This document shows positions 25,876-32,723 of a stretch of 64,000 nucleotides of DNA, one piece after another. The position numbers were made by a program, and so were the translations under genes. Numbering within the stretch: the stretch's first letter is position 1; each line of letters opens with the position of its first letter. Under the pieces are notes generated by a model. The model was not told the origin of the DNA, did not search any database, and was given only the letters and a program-made list of their open reading frames with translations. The DNA comes from JAGNHN01 sp964590645 (lineage in GTDB: Bacteria > Bacteroidota > Bacteroidia > Bacteroidales > JAGNHN01). The stretch covers positions 124,001 through 188,000 of the forward strand of contig CAZPYJ010000001.1 in the NCBI GenBank assembly GCA_964590645.1, read 5' to 3'.

Positions 25876-26445
25876 TCAACGCCCTTTGCGCCTTTTCGGG
25901 AAAATCATCCTGTAATCCACATCCACCTTTCCTTCCGAGATATCTCGTAACTTCCTCGTGAGCAGGGTCTTCCTGAGCTTGCTGATCCTGTCGATGAATA
26001 CGATGCCTTCGTTATGATCATATTCGTGCTGGATGATGCGGCTCAGGATGCCGGAAAAGCGCTCTTCCTTCTCATTCCAGTGCTCATCAAAATAGCGGAT
26101 CAGGATGCTTTCTTCCCTGTCCACGCTCTCTCTGAGACCCGGATAGCTCAGACAACCCTCTTCAAAGGAGACCATCTCCCCCTCTCTTTCCAGAATCTCC
26201 GGGTTGATAAAGACTTTCTTGAAGCCCTCCGCCTCCGTCCCTTCGTCGGCATAGGGCGTGGCATCAATCACAAAAAGTCGCCTGGCAAGGCCCACCTGCT
26301 GGGCTGCCAGCCCAACACCCTGGGAAGCATACATCGTCTCAAACATATTCTCGATCAGTACAGGCAGTTCGGGATCTTCGGGAGAGAAATCCTCTCCCTT
26401 TTTCTTCAACACAGGGTGTCCGTGGGCAACAATGGGTAATATCAT
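25876..26445 (-). CDS. def: Peptide deformylase
   Basis: Peptide deformylase removes the formyl group from the first methionine of nascent proteins and is a metal enzyme, usually with iron. All three motifs are present: GVGLAAQQ (residues 43-50), EGCLSYPG with the metal cysteine at about 98, and HEYDH near 140-144 with the two metal histidines and catalytic glutamate. The motif after it reads N-E-G-I-V-F where many enzymes have L-x-G-x-L-F. Its ATG overlaps the ruvX stop by four bases (ATGA), so the two are translationally coupled. The 189-residue length is normal. Confidence 0.96.
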   Translation of the reverse strand: MILPIVAHGHPVLKKKGEDFSPEDPELPVLIENMFETMYASQGVGLAAQQVGLARRLFVIDATPYADEGTEAEGFKKVFINPEILEREGEMVSFEEGCLSYPGLRESVDREESILIRYFDEHWNEKEERFSGILSRIIQHEYDHNEGIVFIDRISKLRKTLLTRKLRDISEGKVDVDYRMIFPKRRKGR

Positions 26446-26864
26446 CTGAAATTGGTTTTCATTTCCATATAAGACTGAAGAATGAGGGTCGCACTCACTT
26501 TGTCCACCAGGTCCTTGCGCTGTCTGTCCTTCTTCTTCGCCCCGGCCTCACGAATGGCACGGGTGGCAATGGAAGAAGTGAAGCGCTCATCGATGCGCTC
26601 GAGCTGAATATCAGGGTACAGCTTTCTTAACCTCTTCACAAATGGCTCGGTAAACATCTGTGCCTCAGAGGGGCTGTTATCCAGGCGCACAGGTTGCCCG
26701 ACCACAATCACATCCACTTCTTCCTGCCTGAGATAGGTTTCCAGGAAAGCAAAGATCTGGTGAGCAGGGATGGTATCCAGGCCGGTGGCAATGATGCGCT
26801 GGGGATCGCTCACTGCTACCCCTACCCGCTTTCTGCCATAATCCAGGGCCATAATCCGTCCCAT
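26442..26864 (-). CDS. ruvX: Putative pre-16S rRNA nuclease / Holliday junction resolvase-like YqgF
   Basis: A 140-residue RNase H-fold protein of the YqgF/RuvX family, linked in E. coli to 16S rRNA 5' end maturation. Motifs: MALDYGRKRVGVAVSD at the N-terminus with the first acidic residue, VVGQPVRLDNSPSEAQ near 54-69, and DERFTSSIA near 92 with the second acidic pair; DLVDKVSATLILQSY closes the protein. I start it at ATG 26864, which gives the standard N-terminus. A much longer open frame continues upstream to 28208 but merely runs opposite dapD and has no family support. The gene heads the ruvX-def-lipoprotein operon. Confidence 0.92.
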   Translation of the reverse strand: MGRIMALDYGRKRVGVAVSDPQRIIATGLDTIPAHQIFAFLETYLRQEEVDVIVVGQPVRLDNSPSEAQMFTEPFVKRLRKLYPDIQLERIDERFTSSIATRAIREAGAKKKDRQRKDLVDKVSATLILQSYMEMKTNFR

Positions 26865-26888
26865 AATCCTCAAAAGACTCAGAAACAG

Positions 26889-26896
26889 CAAAATTA
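26889..26896 (-). promoter_or_regulatory. -7 box for the ruvX-def operon
   Basis: TAATTTTG on the minus strand, ending 24 bases before the ruvX ATG; it forms a divergent pair with the dapD box at 26928. Confidence 0.5.
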
Positions 26897-26927
26897 CGAA
26901 TATGTTCCGGAATGCACTGAAAATGGG

Positions 26928-26935
26928 TAGTTTTG
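26928..26935 (+). promoter_or_regulatory. -7 box for dapD
   Basis: TAGTTTTG fits TAnnTTTG and ends 16 bases before the dapD ATG at 26952, so the leader would be very short. Confidence 0.5.
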
Positions 26936-26951
26936 CCGGAAAGCATTGTGT

Positions 26952-27767
26952 ATGAATTCTCCTAAAGAACGGATAGAGGCGGCCTGGGAGGACAGGAACC
27001 TCCTGAAAGTGCCGGCAGTACAGGAAGCTGTTTTCGCCGTCATTGCCAGGCTTAATGGTGGGGAACTCAGGGTGGCCGCCCTGGAAACCGAAGGATGGGT
27101 GGTGCATTCCTGGATCAAAAAAGCAGTAATCCTGTACTTTCCGCTCCAACAGATGAAGAAGAGCCAGGCAGGAGACCTGGAGTTTTTTGATAAGATTCCT
27201 CTCAAAAGAGACTATGACAAACTGGGGATCAGGGTGGTTCCGCACGCCCTGGCGCGCTATGGGGCTTTTATCAGTCCAGGGGTGGTGATGATGCCGAGTT
27301 ATGTCAATATCGGTGCCTGGATCGGGCCGGGAACGATGGTAGACACCTGGGCTACGGTGGGTTCCTGCGCCCAGATAGGGGCAGATGTTCACCTGAGTGG
27401 CGGTGTGGGGATCGGCGGTGTACTGGAACCGGTGCAGGCCGCCCCTGTCATTGTGGAAGATGGCGCCTTTATCGGATCGCGCTGCATTTTGGTGGAGGGC
27501 GTCCGCATTGGGAAAGAAGCGGTGCTGGGTGCCAATGTGGTCATCACCGGATCCACCCGCATCATTGATGTGCGCCAGCCCGAAGCCAAAGAGATCAAAG
27601 GATTTGTGCCACCCAGAGCAGTGGTCATTCCGGGCAGCTACCCGAAAATATTTCCGGCAGGAGCGTATCAGGTTCCTTGTGCACTGATCATTGGAGAGCG
27701 TAAAGCCTCCACCGATAAGAAAACGTCGCTGAACGAAGCCCTGCGAACTTTTGATATTCCTGTGTAA
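26952..27767 (+). CDS. dapD: 2,3,4,5-tetrahydropyridine-2,6-dicarboxylate N-succinyltransferase
   Basis: DapD adds a succinyl group to tetrahydrodipicolinate in the lysine and meso-diaminopimelate pathway, so this organism uses the succinylase branch. The 271 residues have the helical N-terminal domain (RIEAAWEDRNLLK) and a left-handed beta-helix of hexapeptide repeats from about residue 100 (VVMMPSYVNIGAWIGPGTMV, then DTWATVGSCAQIG) followed by the acyl-acceptor region and a C-terminal DKKTSLNEALR. ATG 26952 is preferred to an in-frame TTG two codons earlier. Divergent from ruvX. The family is certain. Confidence 0.96.
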   Translation: MNSPKERIEAAWEDRNLLKVPAVQEAVFAVIARLNGGELRVAALETEGWVVHSWIKKAVILYFPLQQMKKSQAGDLEFFDKIPLKRDYDKLGIRVVPHALARYGAFISPGVVMMPSYVNIGAWIGPGTMVDTWATVGSCAQIGADVHLSGGVGIGGVLEPVQAAPVIVEDGAFIGSRCILVEGVRIGKEAVLGANVVITGSTRIIDVRQPEAKEIKGFVPPRAVVIPGSYPKIFPAGAYQVPCALIIGERKASTDKKTSLNEALRTFDIPV

Positions 27768-27779
27768 GACTGTACCGGA

Positions 27780-28418
27780 TTGAAAGGGCGCAAAAACAGC
27801 CCCCTTTGGAGGGCACGCATTGTATTGGGGGCTTCCCTGATGATCAGCCTGGGATACACCACCATCCGGCACAACCTGCTGGGAGAAGTGCCCTGGTCTC
27901 TTCTGCCCCTCTACACCCTGAATAAAGCACTGGCCTGGAGCGGACTGAACCTCCTGGCTTTCACCTTTCTCCTGCGGTGGATCGTAAAGCAGGGGTTCCT
28001 GAAAACCGACTGGCTGGACAGCCGGAAACACCTTGGTAAACAAGCCTTCAACCTGCTTCTCCTCCACGCCCTCCTTACGGTGATGCTTTTCAGAACCGAA
28101 TACGGGATCCGCTTTGTATGGATAGACGAACACATCCGCATAGAAGGCATCAGCAGCATTATTCTCGGCTCTGCCGCCCTTGCCGTGCTTGCCTGGTACC
28201 ATAAACAAGCCTCCGTGCCCGGTCTAAAAAGTGTGCTGTTCAGCAAAGCACCCCTCTTCCTTTTGACGGTTGCCATCCTGCATCCGGCATTGTGGGGCTG
28301 GACAGAATGGTGGAAACCCGCAGACTGGTCCGGCCACCTCCCCCCCGCCAGTATCTTCTCATCCTTAACCGCGCTCACCGCCTTCCTGCTGCTGATATTC
28401 CGGCATCTCAAAAAGTAA
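27780..28418 (+). CDS. Integral membrane protein, possibly ferric reductase-like
   Basis: A 212-residue protein with about six membrane segments. A TTG at 27780 gives a basic N-terminus (KGRKNSPLWRAR) ahead of the first segment, which suits inside-positive topology; the first ATG is about 20 codons later and would cut into that segment. Histidines lie at membrane ends or in segments (IRHNLLG, LLLLHALL, ILHPALWG), a pattern that resembles the heme-binding ferric-reductase-like domain, and RKHLGKQAFNLLLLHALL looks like the domain's second segment. This is inference only. It starts 12 bases after dapD and precedes the ORP-like cluster, to which it may supply electrons. Confidence 0.65.
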   Translation: MKGRKNSPLWRARIVLGASLMISLGYTTIRHNLLGEVPWSLLPLYTLNKALAWSGLNLLAFTFLLRWIVKQGFLKTDWLDSRKHLGKQAFNLLLLHALLTVMLFRTEYGIRFVWIDEHIRIEGISSIILGSAALAVLAWYHKQASVPGLKSVLFSKAPLFLLTVAILHPALWGWTEWWKPADWSGHLPPASIFSSLTALTAFLLLIFRHLKK

Positions 28419-28443
28419 AAGCTATATTCCCTTGCATTTCTTT

Positions 28444-28475
28444 TTTGCATTTTGAACATATGTGCATTACTTTTG
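28444..28475 (+). promoter_or_regulatory. Full Bacteroidota-type promoter of the ORP-like cluster
   Basis: TTTG at 28444-28447 and TACTTTTG at 28468-28475 are separated by 20 bases, close to the usual -33/-7 spacing. The first gene of the cluster starts at 28530. Confidence 0.6.
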
Positions 28476-28529
28476 CTGTCTTCATTAAAGTGTTATTCAA
28501 AAAACAGCAAACTTTCAAAACCTGCACCT

Positions 28530-28874
28530 ATGAATCAAAGGCAGCGCATCGCCATCCCGGTCAGCCGGGAAGCCCTCAGCACCCATTTCGGGCATTGCGA
28601 ATCTTTTTCGATCATCGACACTGAGGACGGGAAGATTATTTCCCACCGTCAGCTCGCCCCACCTCCCCATCAACCCGGCGTATATCCTCCCTTCCTGGCA
28701 GGCCAGGGAGTGAATGTAGTGATTACCGGGGGGATCGGACAAAGAGCCATCGAACTCTTTCTGGAACAGGGCATTGATGTGTACACCGGAGTAAAATCAG
28801 GCGCACCGGAAGATCTGGCAAGGGCCTTTTTAGATAAGCGCCTGGAAGCAGGGGAGAATCTTTGCGACCACTAA
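28530..28874 (+). CDS. NifX/ORP-family protein (dinitrogenase iron-molybdenum cofactor-like fold)
   Basis: This 114-residue protein belongs to the small RNase-H-like family that includes NifX, the MTH1175 type and the Desulfovibrio orange protein (ORP), which binds a molybdenum-copper-sulfide cluster. Seen: RIAIPVSREALSTHFGHCES at the N-terminus with the family's H-F-G-H-C/S motif, GVNVVITGGIGQRAIELF in the middle and DVYTGVKSGAPEDLARAFL near the end. No nitrogenase genes are near, so nitrogen fixation is not implied. I start at ATG 28530 because in-frame upstream sequence lies inside the promoter. It is followed 10 bases later by a MinD-type ATPase. Confidence 0.85.
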   Translation: MNQRQRIAIPVSREALSTHFGHCESFSIIDTEDGKIISHRQLAPPPHQPGVYPPFLAGQGVNVVITGGIGQRAIELFLEQGIDVYTGVKSGAPEDLARAFLDKRLEAGENLCDH

Positions 28875-28884
28875 TCTTCCAGCA

Positions 28885-29745
28885 TTGTACAGCATCGCCA
28901 TCGCAAGCGGAAAGGGAGGTACAGGCAAAACCAGCCTGGCAGTGAACCTGCTGAGCTATTGGGCACAAGAAAGCAGGGTTTCTCTGATCGATCTGGATGT
29001 GGAAGCGCCTAACGATCACCTCTATCTGAAAGGAGTGGAAACATCTTCCTTCCCGGCGCTAAGAATGGTTCCACACTGGGATGAACGAAAGTGCAGCGCG
29101 TGCGGGATATGCAGTGAAGTATGTGCTTTCAATGCCATATTGAAACTTGGAGACCAGCTTATTGTGATGCCCGATCTCTGCCATTCCTGCTATGCCTGCA
29201 GCGAACTTTGTCCGGAGGGCGCTCTGCCAATGCAGGGCAGGGAATGTGGAACAATCAGGCAGGTTCAATACCAGCAAACAGGCTATACGGAAGGCCGACT
29301 GCAAGCTGGAGAGGCAAGGTCTGTCCCGCTGATCGCGGAAACAAAGCGCCGGCATTTGGAGGCACACGCTTCGGATGATTGGGTCATCATTGATGCCCCT
29401 CCCGGCAATGCCTGTCCTTTGGTTGAAAGCGTCCGCGATGCCGACCACGTCTTACTGGTTACCGAACCTACCCCTTTCGGGCTCAGCGATCTGAAGCTGA
29501 TTGTTGAAACGATGCGCATCCTGGGCAAAGACTTCAGTGTGGTCGTAAACAAATGGGGATCGGGCGATGACAGGGTGCTCAGATACTGCGAAGGAGCGGG
29601 CATTCCTGTGGCGGGAAGGATTGCGTTTTCCAGGGAAGCCGCCCTCCAATCCGCAGCAGGGAAGCTCCTTTGGCCGGTGATTCCGGACTACAAAGCATCT
29701 ATTGCCCAAATCAGGCATTTTCTCACAGAAAGACTGGCACAATGA
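28885..29745 (+). CDS. MinD/ParA-family ATPase with two [4Fe-4S] ferredoxin motifs (first)
   Basis: A 286-residue deviant Walker A ATPase. The P-loop SGKGGTGKTSLA is at residues 8-19, the switch regions are LIDLDVEAPN (34-43) and VIIDAPPGNACP near 167. Inserted between them is a bacterial ferredoxin unit with CSACGICSEVC and CHSCYACSELCP, enough for two [4Fe-4S] clusters. This layout matches the ATPases of the Desulfovibrio ORP operon (DVU2103/2104 type). A TTG start is needed: it lies at the family N-terminus and no ATG is in reach. It overlaps the next ATPase gene by ATGA. The pair may couple ATP hydrolysis to metal-sulfur cluster handling; this is inferred from the homologues. Confidence 0.88.
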   Translation: MYSIAIASGKGGTGKTSLAVNLLSYWAQESRVSLIDLDVEAPNDHLYLKGVETSSFPALRMVPHWDERKCSACGICSEVCAFNAILKLGDQLIVMPDLCHSCYACSELCPEGALPMQGRECGTIRQVQYQQTGYTEGRLQAGEARSVPLIAETKRRHLEAHASDDWVIIDAPPGNACPLVESVRDADHVLLVTEPTPFGLSDLKLIVETMRILGKDFSVVVNKWGSGDDRVLRYCEGAGIPVAGRIAFSREAALQSAAGKLLWPVIPDYKASIAQIRHFLTERLAQ

Positions 29746-30623
29746 AAGAGATCCTGGTTATTTCAGGGAAAGGGGGCACGGGCAAGACATCTGTTACCGC
29801 CGCCCTGGCCTATTTATGGCGCAAGGATGCGGTGCTTGCAGATTGCGATGTGGATGCCGCGAACCTTCACTTGCTGATGGATCCGCTGGCCATTCAGAAG
29901 CAAGCCTTTACCGGGGGCAGTATTTGTGAAATCGATCCCGCGAAGTGCACTTCCTGCGGACAATGTGCAGTGGTTTGCCGCTTCGAGGCGGTAAAAGAAA
30001 CGCAGAAAGGCTATTCCATTGACTCTGTGTATTGTGAGGGGTGCAATTACTGCGCACATAGCTGCCCGGAGGAAGCCATCACCATCCTGGACCGCAAATC
30101 AGGCGATTGGTTCAAGGCACAAACCCGACTGGGATGCCCGATGGTATATGCCCGACTCAAGCCCGGCGGAGAGAATAGTGGCAAACTCGTCACCCTGGTG
30201 AAAAAAGAGGCCCGATACCTAGCCCGCGAAAGAGACAAAGCATTGATCATTGTGGATGGCGCCCCTGGCATCGCCTGCCCGGTCATTGCCTCCCTGGCGG
30301 GGGCACACTTCGTATTATTTGTGACCGAAGCATCCCACGCGGCACGCAGCGACCTGAAACGGGTGGTTGCACTGACAAGCCGCCTGCATATCCCATCCGC
30401 CTGCATCATCAATAAAGCAGACCTTCATCCCGCCCTGGTTGAAGAAATCAAACAATATCTCCAGGAGCAACAGATTCCCTGCATCGCAAGCATTCCCTTT
30501 GATGCTTCCTTTACCCGGGCAATGCTTCAGGGAAAAACCATAATGGAGGAAGGCAGTGAAGCCGCCAAAGCAGCCTTGTGGAAAGCCGCCAACGAAATCA
30601 AATCAATGCTCGAAACAATCTGA
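29742..30623 (+). CDS. MinD/ParA-family ATPase with two [4Fe-4S] ferredoxin motifs (second)
   Basis: The 293-residue paralogue of the preceding gene has the same order: P-loop SGKGGTGKTSVT (residues 8-19), ADCDVDAANLHL, ferredoxin motifs CTSCGQCAVVC and CEGCNYCAHSCP, then IIVDGAPGIACPV. It lacks some insert residues of the first and is clearly diverged, so they probably form a heterodimer as in ORP-type operons. I use the ATG at 29742, which overlaps the stop of the first ATPase (ATGA), not the earlier in-frame codon at 29670. Cytoplasmic. The downstream NifX-like gene starts 4 bases after its stop. Confidence 0.88.
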   Translation: MKEILVISGKGGTGKTSVTAALAYLWRKDAVLADCDVDAANLHLLMDPLAIQKQAFTGGSICEIDPAKCTSCGQCAVVCRFEAVKETQKGYSIDSVYCEGCNYCAHSCPEEAITILDRKSGDWFKAQTRLGCPMVYARLKPGGENSGKLVTLVKKEARYLARERDKALIIVDGAPGIACPVIASLAGAHFVLFVTEASHAARSDLKRVVALTSRLHIPSACIINKADLHPALVEEIKQYLQEQQIPCIASIPFDASFTRAMLQGKTIMEEGSEAAKAALWKAANEIKSMLETI

Positions 30624-30627
30624 TAAT

Positions 30628-30966
30628 ATGAGAATTGCATTTACCGCACAGGAAGGACATCCAGAGAGCCTTTTGGAGGCCCGCTTCGGAAGGGCGCCTT
30701 ATTTTATCATCCGTGACATCCTGAAGAAGCAGTGGGAGGTCATTGATAATCAAGAAGCAGCCCAGTTGGCGCAGGGCGCAGGACCCAAAGCAGCGCAAAA
30801 GCTGTTTGATGCAAAGGTGGAGGTGCTGGTCACGGGTATAGGGCCGGGGAATCAGGCAAGGCAGATACTGGAAACCTCCGGGGTAAAAACCTACCTCTGT
30901 CCGGATGGCTTCAGTCTGCCTCAGGCCCTGGAGGCATTTGAAAAAGGCGAACTGAGGCCCTTTTAA
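30628..30966 (+). CDS. NifX/ORP-family protein, second copy
   Basis: A 112-residue member of the same fold as the gene at 28530. RIAFTAQEGHPESLLEARFG keeps the R-F-G of the cofactor loop but has arginine and alanine where the first copy has H-C, so ligand residues differ. EVLVTGIGPGNQARQILETS and VKTYLCPDG follow, the latter with a lone cysteine. The ATG at 30628 is preferred; an in-frame start at 30556 would overlap the ATPase by 68 bases. As the last gene of the cluster it completes the two-ATPase plus two-NifX layout. Whether it binds a cluster is unknown. Confidence 0.83.
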   Translation: MRIAFTAQEGHPESLLEARFGRAPYFIIRDILKKQWEVIDNQEAAQLAQGAGPKAAQKLFDAKVEVLVTGIGPGNQARQILETSGVKTYLCPDGFSLPQALEAFEKGELRPF

Positions 30967-31010
30967 TCCCGCGCACCACATTCCCACTTTCCAGTTTCCA
31001 GGACAGTGTT

Positions 31011-31018
31011 TACTTTTG
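31011..31018 (+). promoter_or_regulatory. -7 box almost touching the GT9 start codon
   Basis: TACTTTTG ends 4 bases before the ATG at 31023. With the usual spacing the transcript would start at or next to the ATG, which suggests a leaderless or nearly leaderless mRNA. Confidence 0.5.
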
Positions 31019-31022
31019 TCTG

Positions 31023-32018
31023 ATGCAAAGTAGCCCATCCCGGATCCTGATTATTCAAACCGCCTCCATCGGAGATGTGATTCTGGCGACCGCTTTGCTG
31101 GAAAGCCTGCACCGGCGTTTCCCCGAGGCCAGGATTGATTTTCTGGCCAAAAAAGGAATGGAAGGCCTCTTCTCCGGTCATCCTTTTCTGAATGAATTGC
31201 TCCTGTGGAAAAAAAGCGAAGGGAAATACCCTAGCCTGGCCAGCTTAATCATCAAGGTTCGCCGCAAGAAGTACGATCTGATCGTGAATGTGCAGCGATT
31301 TTTTTCGTCCGGAATGATCACCGCCCTCTCGGGGAGCCCTGTTCGTACAGGATTCACCAAGAATCCCCTGCATTGGTTTTTCACGCGCTCTTTTCCCCAT
31401 ACTATCGGGGAGGGTATGCACGAGACAGAAAGAAACTTCTCCCTCATATCCTGGATAGAAGGAACAGACTATCACCGGCCACGCCTTTATCCCGGAGAAA
31501 AAGAAAAAAAGGCCATAGAGGATTACAGGAAGCAAAAATACATCACCCTGGCTCCGGCTTCATTATGGCATACTAAGCAGTACCCTCCCGATCAATGGAT
31601 TGCATTTCTGAAGGCCCTCCCCAAAGCATTGGATGTTTATCTTCTGGGCGGGCCGCAGGACTTCGCATTATGTGAACACATCAGGGAGGCAGCCGGGAAA
31701 GCACATATCTGCAATCTCTCAGGAAAGCTCAGCTTGCTTGCCTCGGCCACCCTAATGCAAGGGGCAGCGATGAACTATATGAATGACTCGGCCCCGCTCC
31801 ATCTGGCATCGGCGGTGAATGCCCCTTCCGCGGTGGTTTTCTGTTCCACGGTCCCGGAATTTGGCTTCGGGCCGCTGTCAGATCAGCGTTTTATCATCCA
31901 AACCGAAGAGAAGCTGTCTTGTCGCCCCTGTGGATTGCACGGGAAAACAGCCTGTCCGGAAAAGCATTTCGATTGTGCTAAAACCATTTCAGTGGATAAA
32001 TTGTTAAAAAGCTTATGA
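31023..32018 (+). CDS. Glycosyltransferase family 9 (LPS heptosyltransferase-like)
   Basis: The 331-residue product is a GT-B enzyme of family 9, which transfers heptose or a related sugar from an ADP or nucleotide donor in lipopolysaccharide core synthesis. Seen: SRILIIQTASIGDVILATAL at the N-terminus with the acceptor-side aspartate, YLLGGPQDF near the middle, and the donor-side MNYMNDSAPLHLASAVNAP, where relatives have D-S/T-G-x-x-H. Here the motif is N-D-S-A-P-L-H, with alanine for glycine. A cysteine pair CRPCGLHGKTACPEKHFDC near the C-terminus follows the common family tail. It overlaps tsaC by ATGA. The acceptor sugar is unknown. Confidence 0.88.
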   Translation: MQSSPSRILIIQTASIGDVILATALLESLHRRFPEARIDFLAKKGMEGLFSGHPFLNELLLWKKSEGKYPSLASLIIKVRRKKYDLIVNVQRFFSSGMITALSGSPVRTGFTKNPLHWFFTRSFPHTIGEGMHETERNFSLISWIEGTDYHRPRLYPGEKEKKAIEDYRKQKYITLAPASLWHTKQYPPDQWIAFLKALPKALDVYLLGGPQDFALCEHIREAAGKAHICNLSGKLSLLASATLMQGAAMNYMNDSAPLHLASAVNAPSAVVFCSTVPEFGFGPLSDQRFIIQTEEKLSCRPCGLHGKTACPEKHFDCAKTISVDKLLKSL

Positions 32019-32587
32019 GTAATTGGGGAGAAGAATTAGACCGGGCTGTTGATGTGCTCCGAAACGGAGGATCACTGTTATATCCGACAGATACCATTTG
32101 GGGCCTCGGCTGCGATGCAACCAACAAAAAAGCAGTGAAGAAGCTGCACAAGATCAAAAAACGCAGTGATCAGAAAAGCTTTATCATCCTTCTGGAAGAC
32201 GCCTACCGCCTCAAAGATTATCTGGAAGAGGTTCCGCTTATTGCCACCGAATTGATGGCGCAGATCACCTCTCCCCTGACGATCGTATATCCCGGGGCCA
32301 GGAACCTGGCTAAGAATGTGATCAGCGAGGATGGCAGCATTGGCATCCGCATCCCCCACGACGGTTTTGTGAAAGAACTGCTTGAAGCATTCGGAAAACC
32401 CATCGTTTCCACCTCTGCCAACCTCAGCGGCGACCCCCCTCCGCAAAGCTTCCGCGAAATACATCCGGACATTATTGCCGGGGTGGATTATACCGTGAAT
32501 ATGTACCGTGACCGGATCAAGGAAACCAAACCTTCCACCATCATTCGCATCCTTGAAAAGGGCGGGTACGAGATACTGCGGCGCTAG
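32015..32587 (+). CDS. tsaC: L-threonylcarbamoyladenylate synthase (Sua5/YrdC/YciO family)
   Basis: This family makes threonylcarbamoyl-AMP from threonine, bicarbonate and ATP for the t6A37 modification of ANN-reading tRNAs. The 190 residues carry LLYPTDTIWGLGCDATN at 20-36, KIKKRSDQKSFIIL at 44-57 (the K-R-x-x-x-K phosphate site), SPLTIVYPG and IGIRIPHD, and PIVSTSANLSGDPPP near 127-141. Some relatives of the YciO branch have unproven activity, so the role is likely but not certain. The start overlaps the GT9 stop, so both are co-translated although functionally unrelated. Confidence 0.9.
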   Translation: MSNWGEELDRAVDVLRNGGSLLYPTDTIWGLGCDATNKKAVKKLHKIKKRSDQKSFIILLEDAYRLKDYLEEVPLIATELMAQITSPLTIVYPGARNLAKNVISEDGSIGIRIPHDGFVKELLEAFGKPIVSTSANLSGDPPPQSFREIHPDIIAGVDYTVNMYRDRIKETKPSTIIRILEKGGYEILRR

Positions 32588-32624
32588 CAGGTCTTTAGAT
32601 CAATTCTAAACAATCGGATTTTTG

Positions 32625-32632
32625 TAATTTTG
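32625..32632 (+). promoter_or_regulatory. -7 box for the E1 dehydrogenase gene
   Basis: TAATTTTG matches TAnnTTTG and leaves a leader of about 85 bases before the ATG at 32724. No -33 TTTG at the right distance is seen. Confidence 0.45.
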
Positions 32633-32723
32633 CCGGGGAAAGGTGGGGCAGCAGAGGACACATTTTGTGAACATTTGCGCCCTGCTCAGGTTAACATTGT
32701 AAAACCCACATACACTTTCAGAT

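Noticed and set aside
26865..28208. A long open minus-strand frame that would extend ruvX to 588 residues
   Set aside because: It lies opposite dapD and the following membrane gene, is low-complexity in places, and relatives of RuvX start at the ATG at 26864.
28530..30966. Nitrogen-fixation gene cluster
   Set aside because: NifX-like folds and Fe/S ATPases occur without nitrogenase; no nifHDK, nifB or nifEN sequence is seen.
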